Source: Chitinophaga oryziterrae (GTDB lineage Bacteria; Bacteroidota; Bacteroidia; Chitinophagales; Chitinophagaceae). Taken from it: a stretch of DNA of 64,000 bases. A program made the translations under genes and the position numbers. The stretch covers positions 248,001-312,000 of the forward strand of contig NZ_WRXO01000001.1 in the NCBI RefSeq assembly GCF_009758125.1, written 5' to 3'. Shown here piece after piece: positions 46,216-55,995 of the stretch (positions within the stretch are counted from its first letter, which is position 1; each line of letters opens with the position of its first letter). Under the pieces are notes generated by a model that searched no databases, was not told where the DNA came from, and saw nothing but the letters and a program-made list of their open reading frames with translations.

Positions 46216-47142
46216 TTAATCCTGCTTCGGCGCAAATATATTCTCCATCGCCGATTTAATAGTCGGATAGGAAAACACAAATCCTGTTTGCTGGATTTTA
46301 GCTGAAGAAACATTGCAGCTCTTCAACACTTCCACACTCATCTCACCAAGCCCTATTTTTAAGGCAAAAGAAGGCACATGCAGAGAAATGAAGCTCTTGC
46401 CCTTGGCTACCTGGGCCATGGTCATTACAAGCTCCTTATGCTGCACAGGATTAGGTGCAACAGCATTAAAGATACCATGTAGTTCGTGGTTAACGATGGC
46501 GCTTAAATAAAGTCTTACCAGGTCATGAATATGAATCCAGCTGATATATTGTTCTCCGTTACCCAGGATGGTGGCAAAACCGAATCTCAGCGGTTTGTAG
46601 AATTCTTTGAGCGCGCCGCCTTCCTTGCTGAGTGTAATGCCGGTGCGCAGGATCACTACTTTCTTACCCAGTTGTTTCATCTTCAGCACACTTTCTTCCC
46701 AGGCCACACAGGTAGTTCCCAGGAAATCGATTGCAGGAGGGTCTGTTTCCACAAAAGCATGGCCCTGGTCTTCTCCGTAGTAACCGGTAGCAGAAGCGCT
46801 GATGATTTTTTTTACTTTATTGGGGTGTTTCTCCAGGGAGTCGTATAACAGACCGGAACTCTGCACACGGCTGTTCACTATTTCTTTCTTACGGGACGTC
46901 GTCCATCGCTTGTCCCCAACGTTAGCACCTGCCAGGTGTACAATGTAATCAGCCTGTTGAAGGGCCTCTATATCTATTGTTTGCCGGGATACATCCCATT
47001 GTGCATAGCTGATAAGCTCATTGTCTGAAGCCGTGGCCTTTTGGCGGCTCAGGATAATCACCCTGTAGCCAACCTCAGTAAGTAGTTGGGAAAGCGCCCG
47101 GCCTACCAATCCGGTACCGCCGGTTATTAATACCGTATCCAT
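46216..47142 (-). CDS. TIGR01777-family NAD(P)-dependent epimerase/SDR protein
   Basis: A 308-residue extended short-chain dehydrogenase/reductase, similar to E. coli YfcH and cyanobacterial/plant homologues. The dinucleotide motif ITGGTGLVGRAL is at residues 6-17, followed by HLAGANVGDKRW and SASATGYYGEDQGH with the catalytic Tyr; RFGFATILGNGEQYISWIHIHDL is typical. The substrate is unknown. I use ATG 47142 (MDTVLITGG) because the upstream ATG at 47190 adds a non-homologous stretch. Confidence 0.9.
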   Translation of the reverse strand: MDTVLITGGTGLVGRALSQLLTEVGYRVIILSRQKATASDNELISYAQWDVSRQTIDIEALQQADYIVHLAGANVGDKRWTTSRKKEIVNSRVQSSGLLYDSLEKHPNKVKKIISASATGYYGEDQGHAFVETDPPAIDFLGTTCVAWEESVLKMKQLGKKVVILRTGITLSKEGGALKEFYKPLRFGFATILGNGEQYISWIHIHDLVRLYLSAIVNHELHGIFNAVAPNPVQHKELVMTMAQVAKGKSFISLHVPSFALKIGLGEMSVEVLKSCNVSSAKIQQTGFVFSYPTIKSAMENIFAPKQD

Positions 47143-47395
47143 GGAGGTTTGAAAAATGCGTTTTGTAAGAAATAAACTAAAAGTACACAAATAAATGATG
47201 AATGAAATACAGCCAAGATCGCACCAATCTTTTATTTACACTGGTTTTGCAGTAAGCAAATTTTCGTGTAGGTTTGGTAACAGAATGGAGAAAAGAAAGA
47301 CCCTCCACGTTAATTAGCGGCTTTCGCAATGAATTACAGCCGTTTACCGTTTATATCTAATATATCCTTAACTACATTTTTTAAAATATACAGCA

Positions 47396-48913
47396 ATGCG
47401 TATTCTATTTCTCTATGCTTTACTGGTTTTATGGAGCGGAGCTGCCATCGCACAGAAGGTAAGCTATACCGATCCTGAAAAAGACGATTACAAAAGCACA
47501 GAATTCGAAATCCTGGGTAAAGTATCAGGCAATATCCTTGTTTACAAAAGCGACAGGGGAGATTATGCAGTATCTGTATACGATAATACCATGCAGCTGA
47601 AAGAACGCGTAAAACTCGACTTCCTGCCCAGAAAACTTATCAGCGTTGATTTCGTGTCTTATGCAGATAAGATTTATATGTTATACCAGTTCCAGCGTAA
47701 GGATGCGGTATACAGCTTCTGCGCTACCATGAACGGTGAAGGGAAGTTCAACGACGCTCCTACCATGGTAGATTCTACCCGCATCGGTAATTACACAAAA
47801 GAAAATAAAGTATACTCCGTAGAATTCTCTGAAGACAAGAGCAAGATCCTGGTGTACAAGATCAACCAGGATAAAGAGAACGATAACGTGTTCTACACCT
47901 TCCTGTACGACAGTACCTTCCATCTTATCAATAATAGCCGCGTATCATTGCCAATGGAAACAAAGAAGTCTTTCCTGAGCAATTTTAACCTCACTAACAA
48001 CGGCGACCTGCTGTTTAATAAACTGGAACGTACCAGCAACCGGGATTATATCATCAGTGGTGCCCTGGTCATCAAACGTGCCGTGGTAGACTCCTTTGAA
48101 CAGGTAGTACTGCAACTGAAAACGCAACTGCTGGACGAAGTGAAGATGAAGGTGGATAACAACAATCATAAGGTACTTGTCACTGCTTTCTATTATAAAC
48201 AGAAACGGGGTAACGTAGAAGGTTTATACGTTAGTAAATACGACTATGCGCAAAACCAGCTGCTGTATGAAAAAGAAGTACCTTTTTCTCCGGAACTGAA
48301 AGGCAATGCAAAAGGGGAATCCTCTACCAATGCTGCGTTTAACGATTATTTCATCAGGCGTATCATTAATACCAAAAATGGTGGGTTCATTGTTACGGCG
48401 GAATCATTCTATACCACTTCGCGTTACCAGCCCTGGAACCGGTGGAATTATATGTACGGAGCCCCTTATGGCATGTATACTCCCTACTACTATTCTCCTT
48501 ATTCTCCCTGGTACTACAACCCCTGGTATAACAATAACAACAATAACCAGGCAAACCGTTATCATTACGACAACGTAGCCATCCTTTCCCTGGATGATGA
48601 AGGTAACCTGCTGTGGAGCAACTTTATACATAAAGATCAGTATGATGACGGGGAAGACCTGTACCTCTCTTATATGATGGTAAACATCGGCAGTGAACTG
48701 CGCTTCCTTTATAATGAACTGGACAGGCGTAATTACATCATGACAGACGTAGGGGTGGAACCGGACGGACAAAGCAACCGTAAGCCTACTTTACGTAACC
48801 TGGATAAGGGGTTTGTGTGGATGCCAAGATATGGTAAACAGATAAGCGGACGCTCCATACTGATACCATGCGTGTACAGGAATTACATCTGTTTTGCTAA
48901 AGTAGATTTCTAA
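47396..48913 (+). CDS. Secreted protein of unknown function
   Basis: A 505-residue exported protein (signal peptide 1-19, ending AIAQ). The rest alternates short beta-strands of the kind seen in beta-propellers (GNILVYKSDRGDYAVSVYD, DKIYMLYQF, SKILVYKI, GGFIVTAES), with a Tyr/Pro/Asn-rich insertion (about residues 348-393: YYSPYSPWYYNPWYNN). No catalytic motif is recognised. It stands alone and ends at a terminator. A periplasmic or surface role is likely from the signal peptide only. Confidence 0.65.
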   Translation: MRILFLYALLVLWSGAAIAQKVSYTDPEKDDYKSTEFEILGKVSGNILVYKSDRGDYAVSVYDNTMQLKERVKLDFLPRKLISVDFVSYADKIYMLYQFQRKDAVYSFCATMNGEGKFNDAPTMVDSTRIGNYTKENKVYSVEFSEDKSKILVYKINQDKENDNVFYTFLYDSTFHLINNSRVSLPMETKKSFLSNFNLTNNGDLLFNKLERTSNRDYIISGALVIKRAVVDSFEQVVLQLKTQLLDEVKMKVDNNNHKVLVTAFYYKQKRGNVEGLYVSKYDYAQNQLLYEKEVPFSPELKGNAKGESSTNAAFNDYFIRRIINTKNGGFIVTAESFYTTSRYQPWNRWNYMYGAPYGMYTPYYYSPYSPWYYNPWYNNNNNNQANRYHYDNVAILSLDDEGNLLWSNFIHKDQYDDGEDLYLSYMMVNIGSELRFLYNELDRRNYIMTDVGVEPDGQSNRKPTLRNLDKGFVWMPRYGKQISGRSILIPCVYRNYICFAKVDF

Positions 48914-48932
48914 AGAAAATAACTTTTGATAG

Positions 48933-48960
48933 AAAAAGGCTCCCTTGAGGAGCCTTTTTT
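48933..48960 (+). terminator. Terminator of the secreted-protein gene
   Basis: An 11-bp AAAAAGGCTCC stem with a 5-nt loop and six final T, 20 bp after the stop. Confidence 0.85.
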
Positions 48961-49090
48961 ATTAGGCACCCCTCAGAAATATCAAACTATTCTTGACTAA
49001 TTCCCATTTTATCATAAAATAGCTATGATTTTTTGATTATTTTTTGTTTTTTTATATGATCAACCAACCAAAAAGACTAAAAAGGACTAT

Positions 49091-49654
49091 ATTATTAAAA
49101 AAATAAATACATATAGTGAAGCCGAACTCATTGCCTTATTAATAAAAGGTGACAGGGATGCTTACGAATGTATTTACAACGATTACTGGTCCAGATTATA
49201 CGCTTTTGTATATAACCGCCTGAAAACGAAGGAAGCTGCCGAGGAAATCATCCAGGAAGTATTCTTTTCCCTATGGACCAGGCGTGCAGAATTATCCCTC
49301 ACTCATTCTCTCTCTGCCTACCTGTTTACCGCCGTAAAATACCAGGTATTCAATTATATCAAAGCCGATAAAGTAAGGAAAACCTATGCCAGCCAGATTT
49401 CCCAGTTTAAAATGACAGATAACTCTAACCAGGAGCATATTGAATTATCCGACCTGGCCAATGCAGTAGAAAAAGAAGTAGCCCGCCTGCCTGAAAAATG
49501 CCAGCAGGTTTTCAGAATGAGCCGCAATGAACACCGGTCTATCCATGATATAGCCGAAACCCTGAACATCTCTCATAAAACAGTGGAAAACCACCTGACG
49601 AAGGCTCTCCGCCAGCTTAGACTGGCTTTCAGTGAGTACTTCTGGTTCTTTTAA
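49091..49654 (+). CDS. ECF RNA polymerase sigma factor, no canonical start codon
   Basis: The frame open from 49037 to 49654 encodes a SusC-locus type ECF sigma factor: region 2 is NTYSEAELIALLIKGDRDAY and EEIIQEVFFSLWTRR, region 4 is LPEKCQQVFRMSRNE and NISHKTVENHLTKAL. There is no ATG, GTG or TTG in this frame before the ATG at 49412, which would delete all of region 2. The start given here (ATT 49091) is only one option. An ATG at 49056 lies in another frame that meets a stop right after an A7 tract (49097-49103); one more A would fuse it to the sigma frame. The FecR gene follows, and the sigma would serve the susCD operon. Confidence 0.7.
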   Translation: MIKKINTYSEAELIALLIKGDRDAYECIYNDYWSRLYAFVYNRLKTKEAAEEIIQEVFFSLWTRRAELSLTHSLSAYLFTAVKYQVFNYIKADKVRKTYASQISQFKMTDNSNQEHIELSDLANAVEKEVARLPEKCQQVFRMSRNEHRSIHDIAETLNISHKTVENHLTKALRQLRLAFSEYFWFF

Positions 49655-49728
49655 AATATTTTTTAGGATAGAGTAGGTGTATGCCCTTTATCAGTTTACT
49701 TATCTTATATAGAAAGTTTGAGAAGCTG

Positions 49729-50661
49729 ATGAACAACCAAAATTTTGACTCTTTAATCGACAGATATTTAAAAGGACAGCTGAGTGAACAGGAAATGGAG
49801 CAGGTAGAGAAATGGCTGGACGCTCTGGAAGATAAAGATGCATTTAATAAACTGTCCTCACAGGAACTGACCGAAGCCAAAAAGGCGATGTACGGTCGTT
49901 TAACAGCGCGGATAAACCGTAGAAGTTTCAGCTTCTTAAAGATCGCTGCTTCTGTTTTAGTGATCTTCATAACCGGGTATTTATTCAGGGCAAGCCTGTT
50001 GAATACAATTGCTCCGCACAGGAATGTTGCCATCGCAGGAACAACAGGAGGGATCAGAAAACAGATCTTATCGGATGGTTCTATTGTATGGTTGAAAGGT
50101 AACAGTAAGCTCATCTTTCCCGTAACATTCGGAAGCGGCAACCGTACCGTAACCCTGGAAGGAGAAGCCCTATTTGAAGTGACAAAAGATGCGGCACACC
50201 CTTTCATGATCTATTGCGGTACATTGACTACAAAAGTATTGGGTACCAGTTTTAATATTCGTAATAATGGCCGCGAAACAGCGGTGTCAGTACTAACCGG
50301 GAAGATATCCCTGACAGCAGGACAATCAAAAGAGATCCTTCTTTCGGCTAATGAAAATGCCGTTTATTCAGAGCCACAGGCTATCATAACAAAAGCAAAA
50401 GGTACAGCCACACATGAGCTGACCAAAGGAACAGAGTACGATATGTCATTTAACGACGCAGGCATGCGTGATGTTATTCACAGAATAGAGCAAAAGTTTG
50501 ACGTAAACATTCAGCTAAAGGATACCGCTATTGCCAACAATTTAATTACAGCGGACATGACCGACCAGTCTTTACAAAAAACAATGGAAATGATCAGCCA
50601 GGCACTCAACCTGGAAGTACAGATTAAAGGGAATATTATTTTGCTTCAACCAAAAAACTAA
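49729..50661 (+). CDS. FecR family anti-sigma factor
   Basis: A 310-residue single-pass membrane regulator. The N-terminal cytoplasmic part (DSLIDRYLKGQLSEQEMEQVEKWLDA) should bind the sigma factor; one helix (about 65-83) crosses the membrane; the periplasmic part has the FecR domain (RKQILSDGSIVWLKGNSKLIFP, GEALFEVTKDAAHPF) and a DUF4974-type C-terminal domain (FNDAGMRDVIHRIEQKFDVNIQL), which relays the signal from the receptor. ATG 49729 is used; the frame is open to 49681. Confidence 0.9.
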   Translation: MNNQNFDSLIDRYLKGQLSEQEMEQVEKWLDALEDKDAFNKLSSQELTEAKKAMYGRLTARINRRSFSFLKIAASVLVIFITGYLFRASLLNTIAPHRNVAIAGTTGGIRKQILSDGSIVWLKGNSKLIFPVTFGSGNRTVTLEGEALFEVTKDAAHPFMIYCGTLTTKVLGTSFNIRNNGRETAVSVLTGKISLTAGQSKEILLSANENAVYSEPQAIITKAKGTATHELTKGTEYDMSFNDAGMRDVIHRIEQKFDVNIQLKDTAIANNLITADMTDQSLQKTMEMISQALNLEVQIKGNIILLQPKN

Positions 50662-50706
50662 AATAGAGTAAGCCTATGCGTAAACAGAAACTACATAACA
50701 TTTAAA

Positions 50707-50770
50707 AGCAGGAGGTGACAGCCCCCTGCTAAGAATTATAGCCCATGTAATAACCACGTGACAGCGTGGT
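50707..50770 (+). repeat. Two hairpins with identical TGACAG loops before susC
   Basis: The first (50707-50730) has a 9-bp stem with one mismatch and the second (50753-50770) a perfect 6-bp stem; both have the hexanucleotide loop TGACAG. They are 22 nt apart in the 162-bp gap between fecR and susC. Confidence 0.6.
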
Positions 50771-50823
50771 AATGGAATTCCTTTGTCTCATTCAACCAGA
50801 AATCTAACAAAGTAAATAGGTCT

Positions 50824-53800
50824 ATGAACATAAATGTAAAGACAAATGCCTGTATCACCAAATTCATGAAGAGAGCAACCGGGAGTATGATAGTCTTATT
50901 ATTATCCGCTATTTCCTGCGTCAGTGGCGCTTATTCACAAGGTATTCTGAGCAAAAAAATCTCCCTGCAGGCGGATGATGTAAGCCTGAAACTGGTGTTA
51001 AACCAGATCAAAGATAAAGCAGACGTAAAGTTTGTTTACAGTTCCAACCGTATTGCCATGGATAAAAAAGTATCTGCTAATGCAGATGGCGAAGAACTTG
51101 GCAAAGTACTGGATAAATTACTGGGAAAGCTGGATATCAATTTCGTGGTGAACGATGGTTTTATCATTTTAAAAGATAAACCGGTTATGACGGCTCCCGC
51201 TGCTGATACGATCATCAGGGGTAAAATAATAAGTGAGAACGGAGAACCTTTTCCCGGATGTACGATCGTGGAAAAGGGAACATCGAACGGTGTTACTTCT
51301 GCAGGGGACGGATCGTTCGTATTAAAAGTAAAACAGGATGCCACACTGATGATCACCGCAGTTGGCTATCACGTTATAGAAATAAAAGCAGCGAATGCGG
51401 GTACTGTTAAACTGGAAGCTGCAGTGAAACAATTGCACGATATCGTAGTAACGGCAGCAGGTATCGCACGTCAGAAAAACAGTTTAGGCTACTCCGTTAG
51501 TACGGTTAATTCTGATAAACTGGCACAGAAATCAGAACCGGACCCGGTACGTGCATTAACAGGAAAAGTAGCTGGTGTGAATATACAATCTGCCGGTGGT
51601 GTGGCGGGTGGTGGTACCAATATCACTATTCGTGGTAACTCTTCTTTAAATGGAAATAACCAGCCCCTGTTTGTAGTGGACGGGGTGCCTTTCGATAACT
51701 CCAGTTTTGCAAATGTAGGTTCTGCTACGGTGGGTGGCGCTGGTGTTACCAACCGCGCATTTGACCTGGACCCTAACAATATCCAGAGTATGACAGTACT
51801 CAAGGGTGCCGCTGCGGCGGCATTGTATGGCTCCAGGGCAGCAAACGGGGCTATCATTATCACGACCAAAGCCGGTAAGAAAAAAAGCAGGAAGGGTACG
51901 GAGATCACTTACAATACTTCCTATGCGATCGAGAATGTAGCTGGACTGCCGGATTACCAGACTAAATACGGTCAGGGTACAAATAATGATTATCGTCAGG
52001 GTGTATATGCTTCCTGGGGACAACCATTTGAAGGGGTACCGAGTATGTTACCTACAAGGTCTACTGTACCTCATCAGTTAACAAGGCAATTCAGTTCTGC
52101 TGTATTCCCACAGTTTTATCAGGCAGATGGCGTAACACCCATACAGGTGCCTTACAAGTCTTATGCTAAAGAAAATGCAAAGAACTTTTTCAGAACAGGT
52201 AGTGTATATGAAAATGCATTGTCTATTTCCTCCGGTAGTGAGAAAGGTAATTTCAATGCAGGGTTTTCCAATACCGTGAATAAAGGAGTCGTACCTGAAA
52301 ATGAGATCAAACGTACCTCCGTTAATATAGGTGGTAATATCCGCCTGGAGAATAAGTTTTATGCCAGCGGCTCCATCAACTATGTAACTACCCGGCAGAA
52401 AACGCCACCTGTGGGCGGGTTGACCGGCTCTATCATGTCTACACTGATGTACGTTCCTACCAGCTATGATTTAACGCATTATCCTTACGAGAATCCTATA
52501 GATGGTAGTAACGTGTATGATTATACCGGGGTGGATAATCCTTACTGGTCTGTTAAACATAGTCCGAATACCAGTGATGTGGACCGTTACTACGGTAACC
52601 TGATACTCGGGTTTGATCCGTTGCCCTGGCTGAATGTGCAGAACACCATTGGTTTTAATGCTTATACAGACAGACGTATGAGTGTGCGCGGAAAGGGTTC
52701 TGCTTCTTATTCCAATGGTAGTATTACTACGGATAATATTTACAGGCAGGAACTGGATAATACCTTGCTGTTGACAGCAACACATGCTATCCGTCCTGAT
52801 CTCTCTATCCGTGCTATCCTTGGTAATAACGTGAACCAGCGCTTCACGGACCGCAAAGCATTTTATGGAGATAATATCATTGTAGCTGATCTGCATGATA
52901 TGAATAATACCAGCTCTGTTACCGGTGTACAACTGACCAATAACAGGAATCTGCTGAAGCAACGTTACTACGCTTTCTTTACAGATATCACCCTTGATTA
53001 TAAAAACTTCGCTTCATTAAACCTGGTAGGAAGAAATGATATTTCTTCTACATTACCTGCCAACAACAGGAGTTATTTCTACGGTGGTGTGAATGGATCG
53101 TTAGTATTTACAGAAGCATTACATCTGCCTAAAAATGTATTGAACTTTGGTAAGGTAAGGGCCGGTTATACAAAGGTGGGTAATGAAGCGTCTCCTTATC
53201 AGACTGCAGGCTTCTATCAGATCAATGCCATTCTTGGTGGCTCTACTACTCCTTCTAATGTGGGCCTGCCTTTTACGCCGGCAAATGGAAGTACCTACAA
53301 TATTGTTACGCAGTCGAACTTACTGACTAACGCCAACTTAAAACCTGAGTTCATTACGGAACTGGAACTGGGAACAGAATTACAGTTCTTTAATAACCGC
53401 ATCGGTATCGATTTCACTTATTATAACAAACGTAGTACCTCGCAGATCTTTGAGGTTACGGCAGCACCTTCTTCCGGTTATACTACACAGATCCTGAACC
53501 TGGGAGAAGCTACCAACAAAGGGATAGAGATAGGACTGAACCTTTCCCCCGTCCAGACCAACAACGGGTTTAACTGGGATATCAATGCCAACTTCACCCG
53601 TAACAGGAACATGATCAAAAACCTGGGAGGGTATGAGAAATTCAGCTATGGTGGTACCAGTGGCACCAGCAGTGTGCACATTGTAGGACAGCCGTATGGA
53701 TTGATCCAGGGAACTGCTTATGCCCGTGATGAAGAAGGGAATGTATTGATAGACCCCAGCAGTGGTAAGCCTCTTGTATCCGGCGCTTTAAAAGCTATTG

Positions 53801-54384
53801 GTAATCCGAACCCCGATTTTATGGTAGGATTGACGAATACGTTCAGGTTTAGAAGTTTGTCGCTGAATATACTGTTCGACTGGAAACAGGGTGGACAGAT
53901 GTATTCTAATACAGTAGGTCAGATGTTATCCCGTGGTGTGACGAGAGACACAGAGAACCGTGAATTCCAGACAGTATCTGCCGGTGTACTGGGAGATGCG
54001 AAAACATTGACGGCATTACGTGGTGCTGATGGAAAGAAGATCAAAAATAATGTAGCAATGTCTTATGAAGATCTCTTCTTTAACTCAGGTATTGGCCCCG
54101 GTGGATTGAATGAAGGGTCTATATTTGATGCCACTGTTTTCAGACTGCGTGAAATTTCTCTGGCGTATGACTTACCTAAAAGCCTGTTAGGGAAAACACC
54201 ATTTGGTTCTGCTACCATTTCTCTTTCCGGACGTAACCTCTGGTATGATGCGCCCAACTTTCCGAAGTATACCAATTTCGATCCTGAAGTCAGTTCACTG
54301 GGCGTAGGTAACTCACAAGGCTATGATAACCTGGCAGTACCTACTACCAAAAGGTTTGGTGTCAATTTAAGGTGTTCTTTCTAA
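50824..54384 (+). CDS. SusC/RagA-family TonB-dependent receptor with STN domain
   Basis: A 1,186-residue outer-membrane importer. After the signal peptide (near residues 18-39) come an STN/secretin-like signalling domain (about 40-105, LSKKISLQADDVSLKLVLNQIKDKADVKF), a carboxypeptidase-regulatory-like domain (about 135-200, IRGKIISENGEPFPGCTI), the plug (about 210-345, YSVSTVNSDKLAQKSEPDPVRALTGKVAGVNI, LKGAAAAALYGSRAANGAIIITTK) and the beta-barrel. The STN domain fits control by the upstream sigma/FecR pair. It forms an outer-membrane complex with the SusD-like lipoprotein that follows 9 nt downstream. Confidence 0.95.
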   Translation: MNINVKTNACITKFMKRATGSMIVLLLSAISCVSGAYSQGILSKKISLQADDVSLKLVLNQIKDKADVKFVYSSNRIAMDKKVSANADGEELGKVLDKLLGKLDINFVVNDGFIILKDKPVMTAPAADTIIRGKIISENGEPFPGCTIVEKGTSNGVTSAGDGSFVLKVKQDATLMITAVGYHVIEIKAANAGTVKLEAAVKQLHDIVVTAAGIARQKNSLGYSVSTVNSDKLAQKSEPDPVRALTGKVAGVNIQSAGGVAGGGTNITIRGNSSLNGNNQPLFVVDGVPFDNSSFANVGSATVGGAGVTNRAFDLDPNNIQSMTVLKGAAAAALYGSRAANGAIIITTKAGKKKSRKGTEITYNTSYAIENVAGLPDYQTKYGQGTNNDYRQGVYASWGQPFEGVPSMLPTRSTVPHQLTRQFSSAVFPQFYQADGVTPIQVPYKSYAKENAKNFFRTGSVYENALSISSGSEKGNFNAGFSNTVNKGVVPENEIKRTSVNIGGNIRLENKFYASGSINYVTTRQKTPPVGGLTGSIMSTLMYVPTSYDLTHYPYENPIDGSNVYDYTGVDNPYWSVKHSPNTSDVDRYYGNLILGFDPLPWLNVQNTIGFNAYTDRRMSVRGKGSASYSNGSITTDNIYRQELDNTLLLTATHAIRPDLSIRAILGNNVNQRFTDRKAFYGDNIIVADLHDMNNTSSVTGVQLTNNRNLLKQRYYAFFTDITLDYKNFASLNLVGRNDISSTLPANNRSYFYGGVNGSLVFTEALHLPKNVLNFGKVRAGYTKVGNEASPYQTAGFYQINAILGGSTTPSNVGLPFTPANGSTYNIVTQSNLLTNANLKPEFITELELGTELQFFNNRIGIDFTYYNKRSTSQIFEVTAAPSSGYTTQILNLGEATNKGIEIGLNLSPVQTNNGFNWDINANFTRNRNMIKNLGGYEKFSYGGTSGTSSVHIVGQPYGLIQGTAYARDEEGNVLIDPSSGKPLVSGALKAIGNPNPDFMVGLTNTFRFRSLSLNILFDWKQGGQMYSNTVGQMLSRGVTRDTENREFQTVSAGVLGDAKTLTALRGADGKKIKNNVAMSYEDLFFNSGIGPGGLNEGSIFDATVFRLREISLAYDLPKSLLGKTPFGSATISLSGRNLWYDAPNFPKYTNFDPEVSSLGVGNSQGYDNLAVPTTKRFGVNLRCSF

Positions 54385-54393
54385 ATAATTATT

Positions 54394-55980
54394 ATGAGAT
54401 ATACATACATAACGATATTAATTATTTCCTTAGTGGCCGGTGGGTGTAAGAAGTTTGTAGATATCAACACCGACCCTAATAATCCTACTACTGCACAACG
54501 CTCTTTGTTGTTGCCTTCTACACAGGTATCCATGGCGGCGAATATGTACCTGATAAATAGTGGTACATCCACTTTTATGCAGCAGGCCGTTTTCTCCGCA
54601 GATCTTAGCCGGTATCAGCAACAGGGGACCAGCTTTGACGATTCCTGGAATGGATTTTACAGTCAGACGTTGAACGACCTGGAATCTATTATCAGTACAG
54701 GTTCTGCACAGGGCGACTGGGGCTATGTTGCTATCGCGAGACTGGAAAAAGCTTACCTGGTAAGTCTGATGGTAGATTTGTGGGGAGATATCCCTTATTC
54801 TGAATCTGAGAAAGGACAGGAATCGGTAAGTCCTGCGTTTGACAAAGGCACACCTATCTATGAAAGTGTGCTGGTGCTGATAGACTCTGCACTGGTGAAT
54901 GCCGGTAAGGTAACAACGTCTACACTGGTACCTGCTTCGGCAGATATGATTTATGGCGGTACTAAAGCATCGTGGATCGGTATGGGTAATTCGCTGAAGC
55001 TGAAATTGTATAATCAGATCAGACTGGTGGACCCTACCCGTTCTGCTACAGCTATTAAAGCGTTGATCAGTGATCCCACTACTTTGATCACAAGCAATGC
55101 AACTGATTATACCTTTAAGTTCGGTAGTGCACAGAATCCTAACAACAGGCATCCGTGGCATAGAATAGAGTATCAGTCGGCCAAGACGTTTTATATGTGT
55201 CAGGCATTCATTGATCTTTTATTCAATAATGATGATCCGCGCTTACGTTATTTTATTTATCGTCAGAATGCAACAGCAGGGTTGAATAATTCTACCAACA
55301 GCAATGGTTATTACGGACGTAATCCTGGAGATGGTACAGCAGCTCCCGCAGATTTAAACAGGCGTTCTACGTTTGGGGTGTATCCTGCGGGTGGATTGTA
55401 TGACAATGCTCCTATCAATAACCTGCCTGTTACCAATGTATTCCTCACGAATACCGGCGCTACTTCTACATTAAAGGTAGTGGCCACTACTGATGGAACA
55501 GGTGCGGGTATCATTCCTTTTATCACAAATGCAATGGTGAAGTTTATCCGGGCAGAAGCCGCGCTTACGCTGGCTACCGGTGACGATGCCAGGCAGAACT
55601 TCAGTGATGGGGTGGTGGCTAATTTAAGCAGTGTGAGCGCATTTGGCGCTGCGAATGGTGGCGTAGCATTATCTGCGGCAACGATCACGGCGTTTAAGGA
55701 TAAACTACTGGTATCATATGATGCCGCGGATGATGCCGGCAAACTGAATATGGTAATGACACAGAAATACATTGCCACTTATGGCAATGGAATGGAATCA
55801 TACAATGATTACCGCAGAACAGCATTACCGGTATTACGTACGCCCTTATCTCCGCTCACTACTTTCCCTTTGCGCCTGTATTATTCTCAGACAGAATTAT
55901 CTGCAAATACCAGTTTAGGAGACAATGTAAGTGCGTTACAAATTGCGCAGCAGATCACACCTGTTTTTTGGGACAAATAA
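54394..55980 (+). CDS. SusD/RagB-family nutrient-binding lipoprotein
   Basis: A 528-residue surface lipoprotein with lipobox VAGGC (Cys at residue 18), of the SusD-like type 2 group. It covers the SusC barrel as a lid and binds the nutrient. Typical elements are FVDINTDPNNP, the helical SDLSRYQQQ region and the C-terminal YNDYRRTALPVL segment. The neighbouring peptidases suggest peptide uptake, as in RagAB. Confidence 0.93.
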   Translation: MRYTYITILIISLVAGGCKKFVDINTDPNNPTTAQRSLLLPSTQVSMAANMYLINSGTSTFMQQAVFSADLSRYQQQGTSFDDSWNGFYSQTLNDLESIISTGSAQGDWGYVAIARLEKAYLVSLMVDLWGDIPYSESEKGQESVSPAFDKGTPIYESVLVLIDSALVNAGKVTTSTLVPASADMIYGGTKASWIGMGNSLKLKLYNQIRLVDPTRSATAIKALISDPTTLITSNATDYTFKFGSAQNPNNRHPWHRIEYQSAKTFYMCQAFIDLLFNNDDPRLRYFIYRQNATAGLNNSTNSNGYYGRNPGDGTAAPADLNRRSTFGVYPAGGLYDNAPINNLPVTNVFLTNTGATSTLKVVATTDGTGAGIIPFITNAMVKFIRAEAALTLATGDDARQNFSDGVVANLSSVSAFGAANGGVALSAATITAFKDKLLVSYDAADDAGKLNMVMTQKYIATYGNGMESYNDYRRTALPVLRTPLSPLTTFPLRLYYSQTELSANTSLGDNVSALQIAQQITPVFWDK

Positions 55981-55995
55981 ATTAAAATACTCATT

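Noticed and set aside
49412..49654. 80-codon frame as a complete regulator
   Set aside because: It is only region 4 of the sigma factor; the same frame encodes region 2 upstream.
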